Part shown: positions 1-8,332 of the stretch, piece by piece
Layout of the letters: each line of letters begins with the position of its first letter
Position numbering within the stretch: the stretch's first letter is position 1
From: Actinomycetota bacterium
GTDB lineage: Bacteria > Actinomycetota > Actinomycetes > S36-B12
Assembly (NCBI GenBank): GCA_030645615.1
Contig: JAUSNB010000063.1
Span: 148,716 to 212,715 of the forward strand
DNA: 64,000 nucleotides
Direction: 5' to 3'
Made by a program: the position numbers and the translations under genes
Notes under the pieces: generated by a model
Seen by the model: the letters and a program-made list of their open reading frames with translations, nothing else
What the model was told of the DNA's origin: nothing
Databases searched by the model: none

Positions 1-488
1 TTCGCCAGGCCCTGCGTGGCCACCAGCACCCAGGCCTTTGACGCGGCGTAGGTGCCGGCCGACCAGAAGGCTGCCGTGGACGAGACGTTCACGATGGCAC
101 CTGAACCCCGCACCCGCATGACCTCCGCGGCGACCTGGGAGAGCTCGAGAACCGCCCGCACGTTGACGTCAAGCATGATCCGCTCGGCCTCGGCACTGTC
201 GAGCGGGAACGGCGCGGTCGTGCCCATCCCGGCCGCGTTGACGACGACGTCGACCGCGTCGGCCGTACGACGGATCGCCGAGGCAACGATGCCAATGCCC
301 TCGGGCACGGACAGGTCGGCCACGAGAACCTCGTGCCCCGTGCCCGGCAACCCCCGCGCGACCTCCTCCAGTCGAGGTCCAACCCGTCCTACGAGGATGG
401 TCGCCCACCCGAGCCGGGCCGCCTCTTCCGCGAGGGCCCGGCCGATGCCCGACGAGGCTCCCGTGACGAGGACCCTGCGGGCACTCAT
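1..488 (-). CDS. Short-chain dehydrogenase/reductase, C-terminus beyond window
   Basis: This is an NAD(P)-dependent Rossmann-fold oxidoreductase of the SDR family; the 3' end lies outside the window. The translation starts MSARRVLVTGASSGIG, which carries the cofactor-binding TGxxxGIG motif. It continues with a VNAAG motif, a serine in VNVSS, and the catalytic pair in TYAASK (YxxxK) close to the window edge, so all active-site residues are present. The ATG overlaps the stop codon of the upstream SDR gene by four bases (ATGA), which implies translational coupling. It is the last visible gene of the catabolic locus and probably oxidises or reduces an alcohol/ketone intermediate. The substrate cannot be named from sequence. 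Confidence 0.85.
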   Translation of the reverse strand, partial: MSARRVLVTGASSGIGRALAEEAARLGWATILVGRVGPRLEEVARGLPGTGHEVLVADLSVPEGIGIVASAIRRTADAVDVVVNAAGMGTTAPFPLDSAEAERIMLDVNVRAVLELSQVAAEVMRVRGSGAIVNVSSTAAFWSAGTYAASKAWVLVATQGLA

Positions 489-1243
489 CGCAGGGACAGC
501 CCGCCGTCTGGGCGGACGACCTCACCAGTCATGCCGCGCGATGCCGGCGAGGCCAGCCAACAGAAGATTCCGGCGATCTCCTCGGGCTCCATGACTGTTC
601 CGAGGGGGTTGCGCGAAGCCACGAGTTCCCGCTTGGAGTCCGCGTCCTGGAACAGGGGGCGGCCAGCGTCGCTGCTGCCGTCGAGGCCGATCAGCCCCGT
701 GATCACTCCGCCCGGGGCAACCGCGTTGACCCGGACATCAGGTGCCAACCAACGGGCGGCCCACCTCAGGATGCCCAACTGGGCATGCTTGGCCGCCGTG
801 TATGCCACTCCGGCCCCGGTTTGGCCAGCCAGGAAGGACGCATCGGACAGGGTCAGGAGCGCCGTACCCCGCGCCTCACGCAGGGCCGACTCGGCTGCGT
901 TGATGGCCAGCGCATAGCCGACCACGTCGATGTCGAGCACGGAGCGCAGAGTCGCGGACAAGGCATCGGCGGGAGCGTCCAGCGGCAGTCCGCCGTCGTG
1001 GACGCCCGCGTTTGCCACCAGGACGTCCAGGCCGCCGGCATCCCGGGCTGCTTTCACCGCCTCGGCGTGGGCAGCGGGCACTCGGACGTCACCGATGACG
1101 TTGCGGGCCGCCGCTGAGCAGGGCGCGAGGTCGAGCGACGTGACGTGGTCGCCCAATTCAGCGAAGGCGTGCACGACTGCGAGGCCTATCCCGGACGCCC
1201 CCCCGGTGACGAGTACCCGGCGCGCTCGACCGTCACTCACCAT
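485..1243 (-). CDS. Short-chain dehydrogenase/reductase
   Basis: This 252-residue protein is a full-length classical SDR. The N-terminus has VTGGASGIG for cofactor binding, a VANAG motif near residue 80, and the catalytic YTAAK tetrad segment near residue 150 followed by RVNAVAPGGV. An Asp in SLDLAP at the end of the second strand suggests a preference for NAD(H) over NADP(H), by family knowledge. It starts 12 bases after the amidinotransferase-like gene and overlaps the next SDR by four bases. Two consecutive SDRs at the end of a degradation operon suggest two separate alcohol or hydroxy-acid oxidation steps, or one step on alternative stereoisomers; that is inference. Confidence 0.85.
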   Translation of the reverse strand: MVSDGRARRVLVTGGASGIGLAVVHAFAELGDHVTSLDLAPCSAAARNVIGDVRVPAAHAEAVKAARDAGGLDVLVANAGVHDGGLPLDAPADALSATLRSVLDIDVVGYALAINAAESALREARGTALLTLSDASFLAGQTGAGVAYTAAKHAQLGILRWAARWLAPDVRVNAVAPGGVITGLIGLDGSSDAGRPLFQDADSKRELVASRNPLGTVMEPEEIAGIFCWLASPASRGMTGEVVRPDGGLSLR

Positions 1244-1255
1244 GACCAGACACCT

Positions 1256-2296
1256 TCACTCGTCGAAGACCCGCGGGCCGGGGTCGCGCAGCAATTGCAT
1301 CGTCGTGCACCGGATGCCTCCGCCGTACTTGATCACCTCATCGTAGGGGACCTCGATGACCTCGACCCCGTGCCGCTGGAGCGCCTCGCGCGTGCGTGGT
1401 GCGCCGCTCGACATCACGACCAGACGCGGCTCGATAGTGATCAGGTTGGCGGCCGCGACCGACTCCATCTCCGCGCGGTCTGCCTCGATCAACTCGTAGC
1501 CGATCGAATGCAGGTAGCGAAGGGTCTCGAAGTCGCACCAGGGCGGGTAGACCAGGGCGAGCCGCCGGTCCAGCGGCGCCACCCACATGTCGGCGTGCAT
1601 CCAGCCGAAGATCTCGGGGTGGTAGTGGTGAAGCGGCCCGGGCGAGCGGGCGACCCACACGCGGTAGCCCGCCCGCTCGAGCACCGGGCGGACCTGCTCG
1701 AGGCCCTCCGCGTTGCAGTCCTGGCTCAGCATTGCCACGATGAAGTCGTCGGCCATGCGAGTGAACGCGCCCCCCTCGCACACGCCCTTGCCGTGGACGG
1801 TGGTGAGGATGGGGCAGCCGATCGACTGGAGGTACTGGGACACGTACCGTGACCTGCCACGCCAGTATGGGGCCCCTTCGCGAGCGATGATCGCCCCGCC
1901 GTTGATCACGAAGCCCGCCGCGGCCGATACAGCGCGCTTCAGCGGGCCGTAGGCCGATCGGGGACTCTCCGGGTAGGTGAAGGTGCGGACGTCGACGCCC
2001 AGGCCGCGGTAGGCGTCCATGAGCCCCGCGTGCTGTTCGCGCATTACCTCGAGGTTGGGCAGGTCTCCCCCGTAGAGGAAGAAGGCCCGTTCCGTGTCGT
2101 ACTCGGGGAGGACCTCTACCTCGGTGGGTGGACTCATGGCCACTTGGCGCAGCCGGCCGATGCCTTGGGCTCCCCACTTCTGCCCCCAGACAGCCTCGAT
2201 CTCGTCGAGGAAGTCCACCTCCTCGTGATAGCCGAGGTATTGCGGCGGGGAGCCGTGCCGGAAGCCGGGGATGGCGTCGAAGTCGAAGTTGCTCAC
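1256..2296 (-). CDS. Amidinotransferase / dimethylargininase-fold enzyme
   Basis: About 346 residues, belonging to the guanidino-group modifying superfamily that includes glycine amidinotransferase, DDAH and arginine deiminase. The catalytic signature is visible: an acidic residue in CEGGAF, a histidine in the MHADM segment near residue 234, and the nucleophilic cysteine in GGGIRC near residue 330. The spacing resembles glycine amidinotransferase (H-x-D, then GGG-x-x-C near the C-terminus). A GTG start at 2296 is preferred because AGGAG lies seven bases upstream; an earlier in-frame ATG has no ribosome site. Such enzymes transfer or hydrolyse an amidino or related group through a covalent thiouronium intermediate. 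Its place between an ABC importer and two SDRs suggests a catabolic hydrolase or deiminase role, which is unusual for the family. Confidence 0.75.
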   Translation of the reverse strand: MSNFDFDAIPGFRHGSPPQYLGYHEEVDFLDEIEAVWGQKWGAQGIGRLRQVAMSPPTEVEVLPEYDTERAFFLYGGDLPNLEVMREQHAGLMDAYRGLGVDVRTFTYPESPRSAYGPLKRAVSAAAGFVINGGAIIAREGAPYWRGRSRYVSQYLQSIGCPILTTVHGKGVCEGGAFTRMADDFIVAMLSQDCNAEGLEQVRPVLERAGYRVWVARSPGPLHHYHPEIFGWMHADMWVAPLDRRLALVYPPWCDFETLRYLHSIGYELIEADRAEMESVAAANLITIEPRLVVMSSGAPRTREALQRHGVEVIEVPYDEVIKYGGGIRCTTMQLLRDPGPRVFDE

Positions 2297-2325
2297 GGCC
2301 ACACTCCTAGGAGTCGATCGAATGC

Positions 2326-2369
2326 CTAGGGGTGGTGGGGCCACCGGTCGGCAGCCCCACCACCCCTAG
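2326..2369 (-). other. Intercistronic hairpin after binding-protein gene
   Basis: A perfect 15-base inverted repeat (CTAGGGGTGGTGGGG and its complement) separated by 14 bases lies four bases beyond the stop codon of the solute-binding-protein gene and before the amidinotransferase-like gene. There is no following U-tract on the minus-strand transcript. It may stabilise the upstream message 3' end or act as a partial terminator, as hairpins after binding-protein genes often do in ABC operons. Confidence 0.75.
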
Positions 2370-2373
2370 CTCG

Positions 2374-3420
2374 CTAGGACAGCGGCGCCTTGCCGGAAAT
2401 CTGCTCCGGCGTGAGCGTGGCTGCGTTCGCATTGTCGATGAACAGGCCGTCCGTCACCACATAGTGCGACTCCGGCATCTGCCCGTTAGCCGCTGCGACA
2501 GCGGTCTCGAGGGCAACCTGCCCCCACTTGTAGCCGAGGTAGGACAGCGTCAGCGTGTAGCTGCCCTCCTTGACCAGCTCGACGGCATTCGGCTGGGCAT
2601 CCCATCCCGCGGTGCAGATGGTTGTCGGGTCAATGCCCTGCCCCTTGATCGCCTGGACGACCCCGACACCGATGTTGTCGGTGCTGCTCATGATCCCCTT
2701 GACGTTCGGGTTGGCAGTCAGGGCCGCGTTGGCCAGGTCAACGGCCTTGGCCGTCGACAGGTCCTCGTCGACCAGCGTCTGGACGACGGTGACGTCCGGG
2801 TGGTTCGCCAGGGAGGCGTCCCAGCCCATCTGCTGGAGCTGAACGAACGAGATCTGCGGCGGTCCAGTGATGAGGACCAGTTCGCCCGCACCACCCATGC
2901 ATTCGACCAGTCGGTCCATGGTCTGCGTCGCGTAGCCCACGAGATCGGGGCCTACGAAGCCGGACTCGAACTCATCCGCGACCTTGTTGGCTGCGGAGAA
3001 GATCGGAATGCCCGCCTCCATAGCGCTTTGGTAGGCCGGCACCATGGCGGTGGCGTCGACAGGAGAGGCGATGATCGCGTCGACACCGCTGGTGATCATG
3101 TTCTCGATCTGGTTCGTCTGCTCCTCCGCGCTGCCGCCACCGTCGGCAAAGATGATCTCGACACCCATCTCGGCGGCAAGGTCGTTGACGCCCTCGAGCA
3201 TCTCCACGAAGAGCGGGATCTGCTGGGAGTAGAAGCTCACCCCAATGGTGATCGGATCCTCCTCAGCAGGCGCTTCGGAGGCGGGAGCGCTTTCGCTCGC
3301 CGCCGCGGATGACTCAGCGGCGGGCTCGGACGACTCGCTCGATGAACTCCCCGAGCAGCCGGCCAGCACAAGGGCCATTGAGACTGCCGCGACGGCGCCA
3401 GTCCACATTCTTCGATTCAT
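2374..3420 (-). CDS. Ribose-type ABC transporter substrate-binding lipoprotein
   Basis: A secreted lipoprotein of about 348 residues. The start ATG at 3420 has AAGGAG eight bases upstream. The N-terminus MNRRMW is followed by a hydrophobic stretch and the lipobox LAGC, then a Ser/Ala/Glu-rich linker of about 45 residues. The mature part is a periplasmic-binding-protein type I (Peripla_BP_4, RbsB-like) fold: ITIGVSFYSQQIP opens domain 1, and GVDAIIASPVDATAMVP is the family-typical stretch. RbsB-like proteins bind sugars, autoinducer 2, purines and other small polar compounds, so the ligand is open. The gene follows its permease and ATPase, and is flanked on both sides by strong hairpins, which may raise its expression over the membrane components. 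Confidence 0.9.
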   Translation of the reverse strand: MNRRMWTGAVAAVSMALVLAGCSGSSSSESSEPAAESSAAASESAPASEAPAEEDPITIGVSFYSQQIPLFVEMLEGVNDLAAEMGVEIIFADGGGSAEEQTNQIENMITSGVDAIIASPVDATAMVPAYQSAMEAGIPIFSAANKVADEFESGFVGPDLVGYATQTMDRLVECMGGAGELVLITGPPQISFVQLQQMGWDASLANHPDVTVVQTLVDEDLSTAKAVDLANAALTANPNVKGIMSSTDNIGVGVVQAIKGQGIDPTTICTAGWDAQPNAVELVKEGSYTLTLSYLGYKWGQVALETAVAAANGQMPESHYVVTDGLFIDNANAATLTPEQISGKAPLS

Positions 3421-3462
3421 ACTTCCGACTCCTTCAGTTGAGTACTGCTTGGACACCGAGCC

Positions 3463-3484
3463 AGGTGACCCTCGCGGGTCACCT
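3463..3484 (-). other. Hairpin between permease and binding-protein genes
   Basis: AGGTGACCC and GGGTCACCT form a perfect nine-pair stem with a four-base loop. It overlaps the permease stop codon and sits about 43 bases upstream of the binding-protein start. Together with the hairpin downstream of the binding-protein gene it brackets that cistron and may mark a processing or stabilisation point. Confidence 0.65.
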
Positions 3485-4462
3485 CCTTCTCCTTAGAGCC
3501 TCTGAGGCTGCTGCCAGGACGAAGACTGTGCCGACCGCAACTTCCTTGAGTGCGTAGTCGACCCGCATGATGTCGAGGCCGTTCTGCACGACGCCGATGA
3601 GGAGCACGCCAAAGAACGTCCTGAGCATGGACCCTTGTCCACCCAGGAGCGACGTGCCGCCCAGGATGACGGCAGCCGTCGCGTACAAGGTCAGGGTCGT
3701 GCTGATGCCCGGCTGTCCTGCCTGCACGCGCGCCGTGAGCAGGACTCCGGCCAGGCCGCCACACAGCCCAGCAATGGCGAAGTTCAGGATGCGGACCCGG
3801 GCGACGGGGACACCCGATAGGAACGCCGCTTCGCGGTTACCGCCGACAGCAAACGTACGGAGCCCATGGTTCGTGAAGTGAAGCACCACGCCCCCGACGA
3901 CGAAGGTCGCCAGCATGAACCAGACCAGCGTTTGCAAGCCGAGGAAGTTGGTGGTTGCGAGTGCCGCGAACTCCGCGGGCAAGCCCGACACGGTCAGCCC
4001 ATTCGTCAGCCAGAGGGCCAGGCCTCCGGCAATGACTCCCACACCAAGGGTGGCGATGAAGGCCGGCACTCGCAGGATCGCTGAGAGCAGGCCGTTGAAC
4101 AGCCCGATCAGGATCCCGCAGCCAAGGCCGAGGGCCACCCCAAGTACCCAATTCCCGTCAAACCATCGCATCGTCGCAATGGCCGTGATCACACCGGACA
4201 GGGCTACGTTTGCCCCGATCGACAGGTCCAGGTCGCCGCTGATGATGACGTACGTCGCGCCGACGGCGGCGATGCCCAGTGTCGAGATCTGCAGGAGCAC
4301 CTGGGCGAGGTTGCGGGAACTGAGGAACACCGGAGAGGCGATCGACAGAATGACCAGCAGGATGACGATGATCGTGGGCACGAAGGCTGCGTCGAAGGAG
4401 ATCCGCGGCATGCGGGAGCGTCGCGAGACCCCCGGAGAGGAGACGCTAGAGGAGTTACTCAT
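3479..4462 (-). CDS. Ribose-type ABC transporter permease
   Basis: A 327-residue integral membrane protein of the BPD_transp_2 (RbsC) family. About eight to ten hydrophobic segments are visible from residue 27 on. The typical conserved region is present, including AAVGATYVIISGDLDLS near residue 80, which matches the family-wide G-x-x-DLS motif, and GTSLLGGQGS late in the protein. The start overlaps the ATPase stop codon by eight bases (ATGAGTAA). It would form a homodimer that receives ligand from the lipoprotein encoded immediately downstream. There is one permease gene only, as expected for an RbsABC-like importer. Confidence 0.9.
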   Translation of the reverse strand: MSNSSSVSSPGVSRRSRMPRISFDAAFVPTIIVILLVILSIASPVFLSSRNLAQVLLQISTLGIAAVGATYVIISGDLDLSIGANVALSGVITAIATMRWFDGNWVLGVALGLGCGILIGLFNGLLSAILRVPAFIATLGVGVIAGGLALWLTNGLTVSGLPAEFAALATTNFLGLQTLVWFMLATFVVGGVVLHFTNHGLRTFAVGGNREAAFLSGVPVARVRILNFAIAGLCGGLAGVLLTARVQAGQPGISTTLTLYATAAVILGGTSLLGGQGSMLRTFFGVLLIGVVQNGLDIMRVDYALKEVAVGTVFVLAAASEALRRRR

Positions 4463-5996
4463 CAGACGCTCTCTCCTTTTGTTCGGAATCGAACATCGCA
4501 GCCATCGCCTGCGTCAGCAGGCTCCGGCTGACCTGGTGACCGCCATCGTTGGCGAACTCCGCGACGATCTCCCCTGCATGCATGACATATATGCGATGGG
4601 CGATGTCTCTCACCTCGTCCAGATCTGAGCTGGAGAACAGAACGGCGCCCCCCGACTTGGCGAAATCCACGAGGTAGTCGTGGATCTGCAGCCGCGCGCC
4701 GATATCGACACCTTGCGACGGCTCCTGGATGACCAGGACCGTCGATTCACGGACCTTCCACCTGCTCAGCATCACCTTCTGCTGATTCCCGCCGGAGAGC
4801 GACCCAACCGGCTGGTCGGGCGATGCCCACCGGATGTCGAAGACCTGCTGGCACGTGTTCGCTGCCTCCCGAAAGGCATTCCGGTGAACGAACGGCCCTC
4901 GGCCCAGCTTGCGGAGGGACGGCATCGCGATGTTCTCGGCGGCTGATCTCAAGGGGATCATTCCCTGAGCCTTTCGGTCCGCGCTCACGTAGCCGATGCC
5001 GCGGGCCTGTGCGTCTGCAGGGCTACGGAGGCCCGTCGCCTCTCCGTCGATGACGTAGTCCGCCTCCTTCGGAGTCGGTTCTGCTCCTCCAGCGACCTTC
5101 ATGACACTCGACACGCCTGCGCCCACAAGGCCGATGAGGGCCACAAGCTCGCGGTCCCGGACAGTGATCTCGACCGGGGCGGCATCCGCCCGCAGCGCGA
5201 GGCCTTTCAACCGGAGGCGCACGCTTCCAGGCGAGTGCTGAGGACCTTTGTGCTGCTCCACGGCTCGCCCGACAACGAGCTCTGACAAGGCTTCGCGGGA
5301 GAACGTGGACTTGTCGAGGGTCCCTGCGTACTCACCGTCCCGCAAGGCAGTGGCTCGGTCGGCTATCTCGTTGATCTCCTGCAGGCGGTGCGTCACCAGA
5401 ATGACGCCCTTGCCGTGTGCGCGGAGGCGATCGATCATCGACAGGAGGCGATGCGTCTCCTTCGGCTCAAGGGCGGCCGTTGGCTCGTCCAGGAACAGGT
5501 ACTGCGGATCCGTCTGCAGCGCACGGGAAATCTCGACCAGTTTCCGCTCGGCCGCATCGAGCGAGCGGACCTCGCGCCTGGGGTCGACCTCAACCCCGAA
5601 GCTCGCGAGGATCCCGGCTGCCTTCTCGTTCATGCGTCGACGTGACAAGAACCCGGCGCGCGAGACATCCGAAGGTGACACAGCGCAGATGTTCTCAGCG
5701 ACGGTCAGGTGGGGAAACAGTTGGAAATCCTGGTACACGACGCCGATGCCCACCGCTTGCGCATCAAGGGGGGTGCGGAAGTGATGCACGACGCCGTTCA
5801 CCGAGACATGGCCAGCATCCGGCGCCAGCGCCCCCGTCATGATCTTGATCAGGGTGCTCTTGCCCGCGCCATTCTCGCCAAGCAGGGCGTGAACCTCCCC
5901 TGAGGCGCAGACGAAGTCGACCGACTTCAAGGCAGCGGCATCGCCAAACGCCTTGGTGACCTGCTCCGCCCGCAGTGCGTCTGCATCAGCCATCAT
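4455..5996 (-). CDS. Ribose-type ABC transporter ATPase, two nucleotide-binding domains
   Basis: A 513-residue double-ABC protein like RbsA/MglA. Domain 1 has an intact Walker A (GENGAGKST) and Walker B (YLFLDEPTAAL). Domain 2 has the canonical signature LSGGNQQK but a degenerate Walker A (GLVGAGVSS), and the Walker B aspartate is replaced by glutamine (VLVIQEPSQGVD). Degeneracy of the second site is common in this family, so ATP hydrolysis probably depends on the N-terminal site. The start (ATG at 5996, another at 5993) overlaps the end of the molybdenum-subunit gene by eleven bases. The importer genes are therefore translationally tied to the hydroxylase genes, which supports transport of the hydroxylase substrate. 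Confidence 0.92.
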   Translation of the reverse strand: MMADADALRAEQVTKAFGDAAALKSVDFVCASGEVHALLGENGAGKSTLIKIMTGALAPDAGHVSVNGVVHHFRTPLDAQAVGIGVVYQDFQLFPHLTVAENICAVSPSDVSRAGFLSRRRMNEKAAGILASFGVEVDPRREVRSLDAAERKLVEISRALQTDPQYLFLDEPTAALEPKETHRLLSMIDRLRAHGKGVILVTHRLQEINEIADRATALRDGEYAGTLDKSTFSREALSELVVGRAVEQHKGPQHSPGSVRLRLKGLALRADAAPVEITVRDRELVALIGLVGAGVSSVMKVAGGAEPTPKEADYVIDGEATGLRSPADAQARGIGYVSADRKAQGMIPLRSAAENIAMPSLRKLGRGPFVHRNAFREAANTCQQVFDIRWASPDQPVGSLSGGNQQKVMLSRWKVRESTVLVIQEPSQGVDIGARLQIHDYLVDFAKSGGAVLFSSSDLDEVRDIAHRIYVMHAGEIVAEFANDGGHQVSRSLLTQAMAAMFDSEQKERASDE

Positions 5997-8331
5997 GCAG
6001 TCCCGCCTTGTGGATGAGGGTCCATAGCCGCCCGGGGGACAGCGGGGTCTCGAGAATCTGCTCGGCTATCTCAGGAAGAGCCGCCGCGATGGCGTTGCCA
6101 ATGGCGGCGGGTGCCACGATCGTGCCCCCCTCGCCAACGCCCTTCATGCCGCCGGGGATGTGAGGTGCAGGCGTCTCGTAGTGGTCCATGACCATCGTCG
6201 GGACGTCGGACGACAGCGGGATGAGGTAGTCCATGAAAGTCGTGCTCAGCGGCTGCCCATCGTCCGCGTACAGCATCTTCTCGAATAGGGCGATGCCCAG
6301 CCCTTGGGCGACGCCGCCCATGATCTGGCCATCGACGATCATCGGGTTCACCACAACGCCCGAGTCGTGGGCCACCCAGTAGGCATCGACCGCCACCTGC
6401 CCCGTGTCGAGGTCGACGGACACGGCCGCCGCATGCGTGGCGTACGGGTAGCTGATGTTGAGTGGCTCGTGCACGTACTTGCATTCCAGGTCGGGCGACT
6501 CCCCCTCGGGCAGGTCCAGCCCGAGCCACGCCCGGGTAACGAGTTCCTCCAGACTCGTCCCGGTCCGCGGATCGCCCTTGACGTGGATCTGCCCTTCCAC
6601 AAGCTCGAGGTCGCTGGGCGACACCTCGAGCTTCGCGCCGGCGATCCGCAGGATCTTCTCGCGCAAGGCGGTCGAGGCACGGACGACCGCGCCGCCGCCG
6701 ACCGTCATGGAGCGGCTGGCAATCGATCCTGCCGCGGAGTAGGGAGCCACACCCGTATCGCCCAACTGCACCCGGACCCGTTCCAGCGGGACCCCCAGCC
6801 GATCGGCCGCGAGTTGCGCGAGCGTCGTCTCGATGCCCTGTCCCATTCCCATCACGCCCGAGCTGACGAACACACTGCCGTCCGGCTCCATGCGCACGAC
6901 CGCGGTCTCGTATCCGCCGAGGCGGAAGCCGACAATGTCCTGCGCTTTGCTGGGTCCGAGTCCCGTGAACTCCACATGCGTGGCCACGGCGATGCCCTGG
7001 CGGATCCGGGCGCTCGCGGGCGGCGCAGGTGCGTATGCCCTCACCCTGGCGTCAACGAGATCGAGGGCCCTGCCATAGTCGCCGGAGTCGTACTCCTGGA
7101 ATGTCGGGGTGACCAGTGGCAACTCGTCGCTGCGATACATGTTCTTGCGCCGCAGCTCGATGGCGGACATTCCGAGTTCCCGCGCTGCCTCGTCGACGAG
7201 CCGCTCGCGAACCCAGGCGGCTTCCTGCATGCCGAACCCTCGGTAGGCACCCGTCGGAGTGGTGTTCGTGAAGACTGCCCTGATACTGGCTCCTGCCACG
7301 GGCAGGCGATAGGGGCCCGGCAGCATGACCGCCGAAACCCGGAAGGGCCCGGTGCCCACGTTCGAGAAGTGGGCGCCGAGGTTGCCCGTGATGCTCGTGT
7401 GGATCGCCAGGAAGGTGCCGTCCTCGGTCATGGCCAGGCGGGCATCGTGGTAGGCGTCGCGGCCGTGGAAGGTCGCCGTGAAGTGCTCGACCCGGTCCTC
7501 GATCCACTTCACCGGGCGTCCAAGGCGCATGGCCGCAAGGCAGACCAGCAGCTCGTCCGCGTAGAGGTGCTCCTTGCTCCCGAAACCGCCTCCCACGTCT
7601 CCCGCGACGACGCGCACCTGGTCGGCGCGCAGTCTCAGCGAGTGCGCGATGTGGTCCCGCACGTGGTGCGGTGTCTGGGTCGACATCCACACGGTCAGCT
7701 GCTCGAGACCTGGGTTCCAGTCGGCGATCACGCCCCTGGTCTCCAAGGGGCTGGGAACAATGCGAGGAATGCGGAGGCGACGGGAGACCACCACCGCAGC
7801 CGACGCCATTGCCTCCTCGACGAGCTCACTGGGGTCGCCGATAGGGAACTCGACGCCGATGTTCGACCCGCGTTCTGGGTAGACCAAGGGTGCGCCTGGT
7901 TCAAGGGCCTGCAGGGAATCGGCCACGCCGTCCTCGGCGGCGAGGTCGATCGCCAGGCACTCGACGGCGTCCTCCGCCTCGGCACGGGAGGGAGCCACGA
8001 CGATCCCGATCGGCTGGCCGACATAGCGGACCTGCCGGCTGGCCACCGGGACCTCGACCTGCTCCTGGCCGGGCGCGATCCAGACGCACGGGATGGGCCT
8101 CGTGGCAGCCGCGATCTCATCCACGCCGAGGACGAGCAGTGCCTCGCAATCCGCCACGTCGAACGAGGTCACCGTGCCGCTGGGGATGGTGCTGCGGACG
8201 ATGGTGGCATGCGCCATCCCCGGCATCGAGATGTCGTCGATGAACCGCCCTCTTCCCACGAGGAGGCGAGGGTCGTTGACTCGCTTGACGCTGGATCCGA
8301 CCAGCCCGGGGCGATCTGTATCGGTGCGCAT
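5986..8331 (-). CDS. Xanthine-dehydrogenase-family molybdopterin-binding subunit
   Basis: A 781-residue large subunit of a three-component molybdenum hydroxylase (CoxL/XdhB superfamily). It contains the fusion-type N-terminal hammerhead domain, a GGGFGSKEH molybdopterin-binding segment, an active-site loop reading AYRGFGMQ instead of the CO-dehydrogenase form I motif AYxCSFR, and the catalytic glutamate in GVGEGGT near residue 734. It should therefore hydroxylate an aromatic heterocycle or aldehyde using water rather than oxidise CO. The ATG at 8331 begins one base after the [2Fe-2S] subunit stop, and this start is preferred over upstream in-frame codons inside that gene. It overlaps the ABC ATPase gene by eleven bases. 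Confidence 0.92.
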   Translation of the reverse strand: MRTDTDRPGLVGSSVKRVNDPRLLVGRGRFIDDISMPGMAHATIVRSTIPSGTVTSFDVADCEALLVLGVDEIAAATRPIPCVWIAPGQEQVEVPVASRQVRYVGQPIGIVVAPSRAEAEDAVECLAIDLAAEDGVADSLQALEPGAPLVYPERGSNIGVEFPIGDPSELVEEAMASAAVVVSRRLRIPRIVPSPLETRGVIADWNPGLEQLTVWMSTQTPHHVRDHIAHSLRLRADQVRVVAGDVGGGFGSKEHLYADELLVCLAAMRLGRPVKWIEDRVEHFTATFHGRDAYHDARLAMTEDGTFLAIHTSITGNLGAHFSNVGTGPFRVSAVMLPGPYRLPVAGASIRAVFTNTTPTGAYRGFGMQEAAWVRERLVDEAARELGMSAIELRRKNMYRSDELPLVTPTFQEYDSGDYGRALDLVDARVRAYAPAPPASARIRQGIAVATHVEFTGLGPSKAQDIVGFRLGGYETAVVRMEPDGSVFVSSGVMGMGQGIETTLAQLAADRLGVPLERVRVQLGDTGVAPYSAAGSIASRSMTVGGGAVVRASTALREKILRIAGAKLEVSPSDLELVEGQIHVKGDPRTGTSLEELVTRAWLGLDLPEGESPDLECKYVHEPLNISYPYATHAAAVSVDLDTGQVAVDAYWVAHDSGVVVNPMIVDGQIMGGVAQGLGIALFEKMLYADDGQPLSTTFMDYLIPLSSDVPTMVMDHYETPAPHIPGGMKGVGEGGTIVAPAAIGNAIAAALPEIAEQILETPLSPGRLWTLIHKAGLHDG

Positions 8332-8332
8332 G

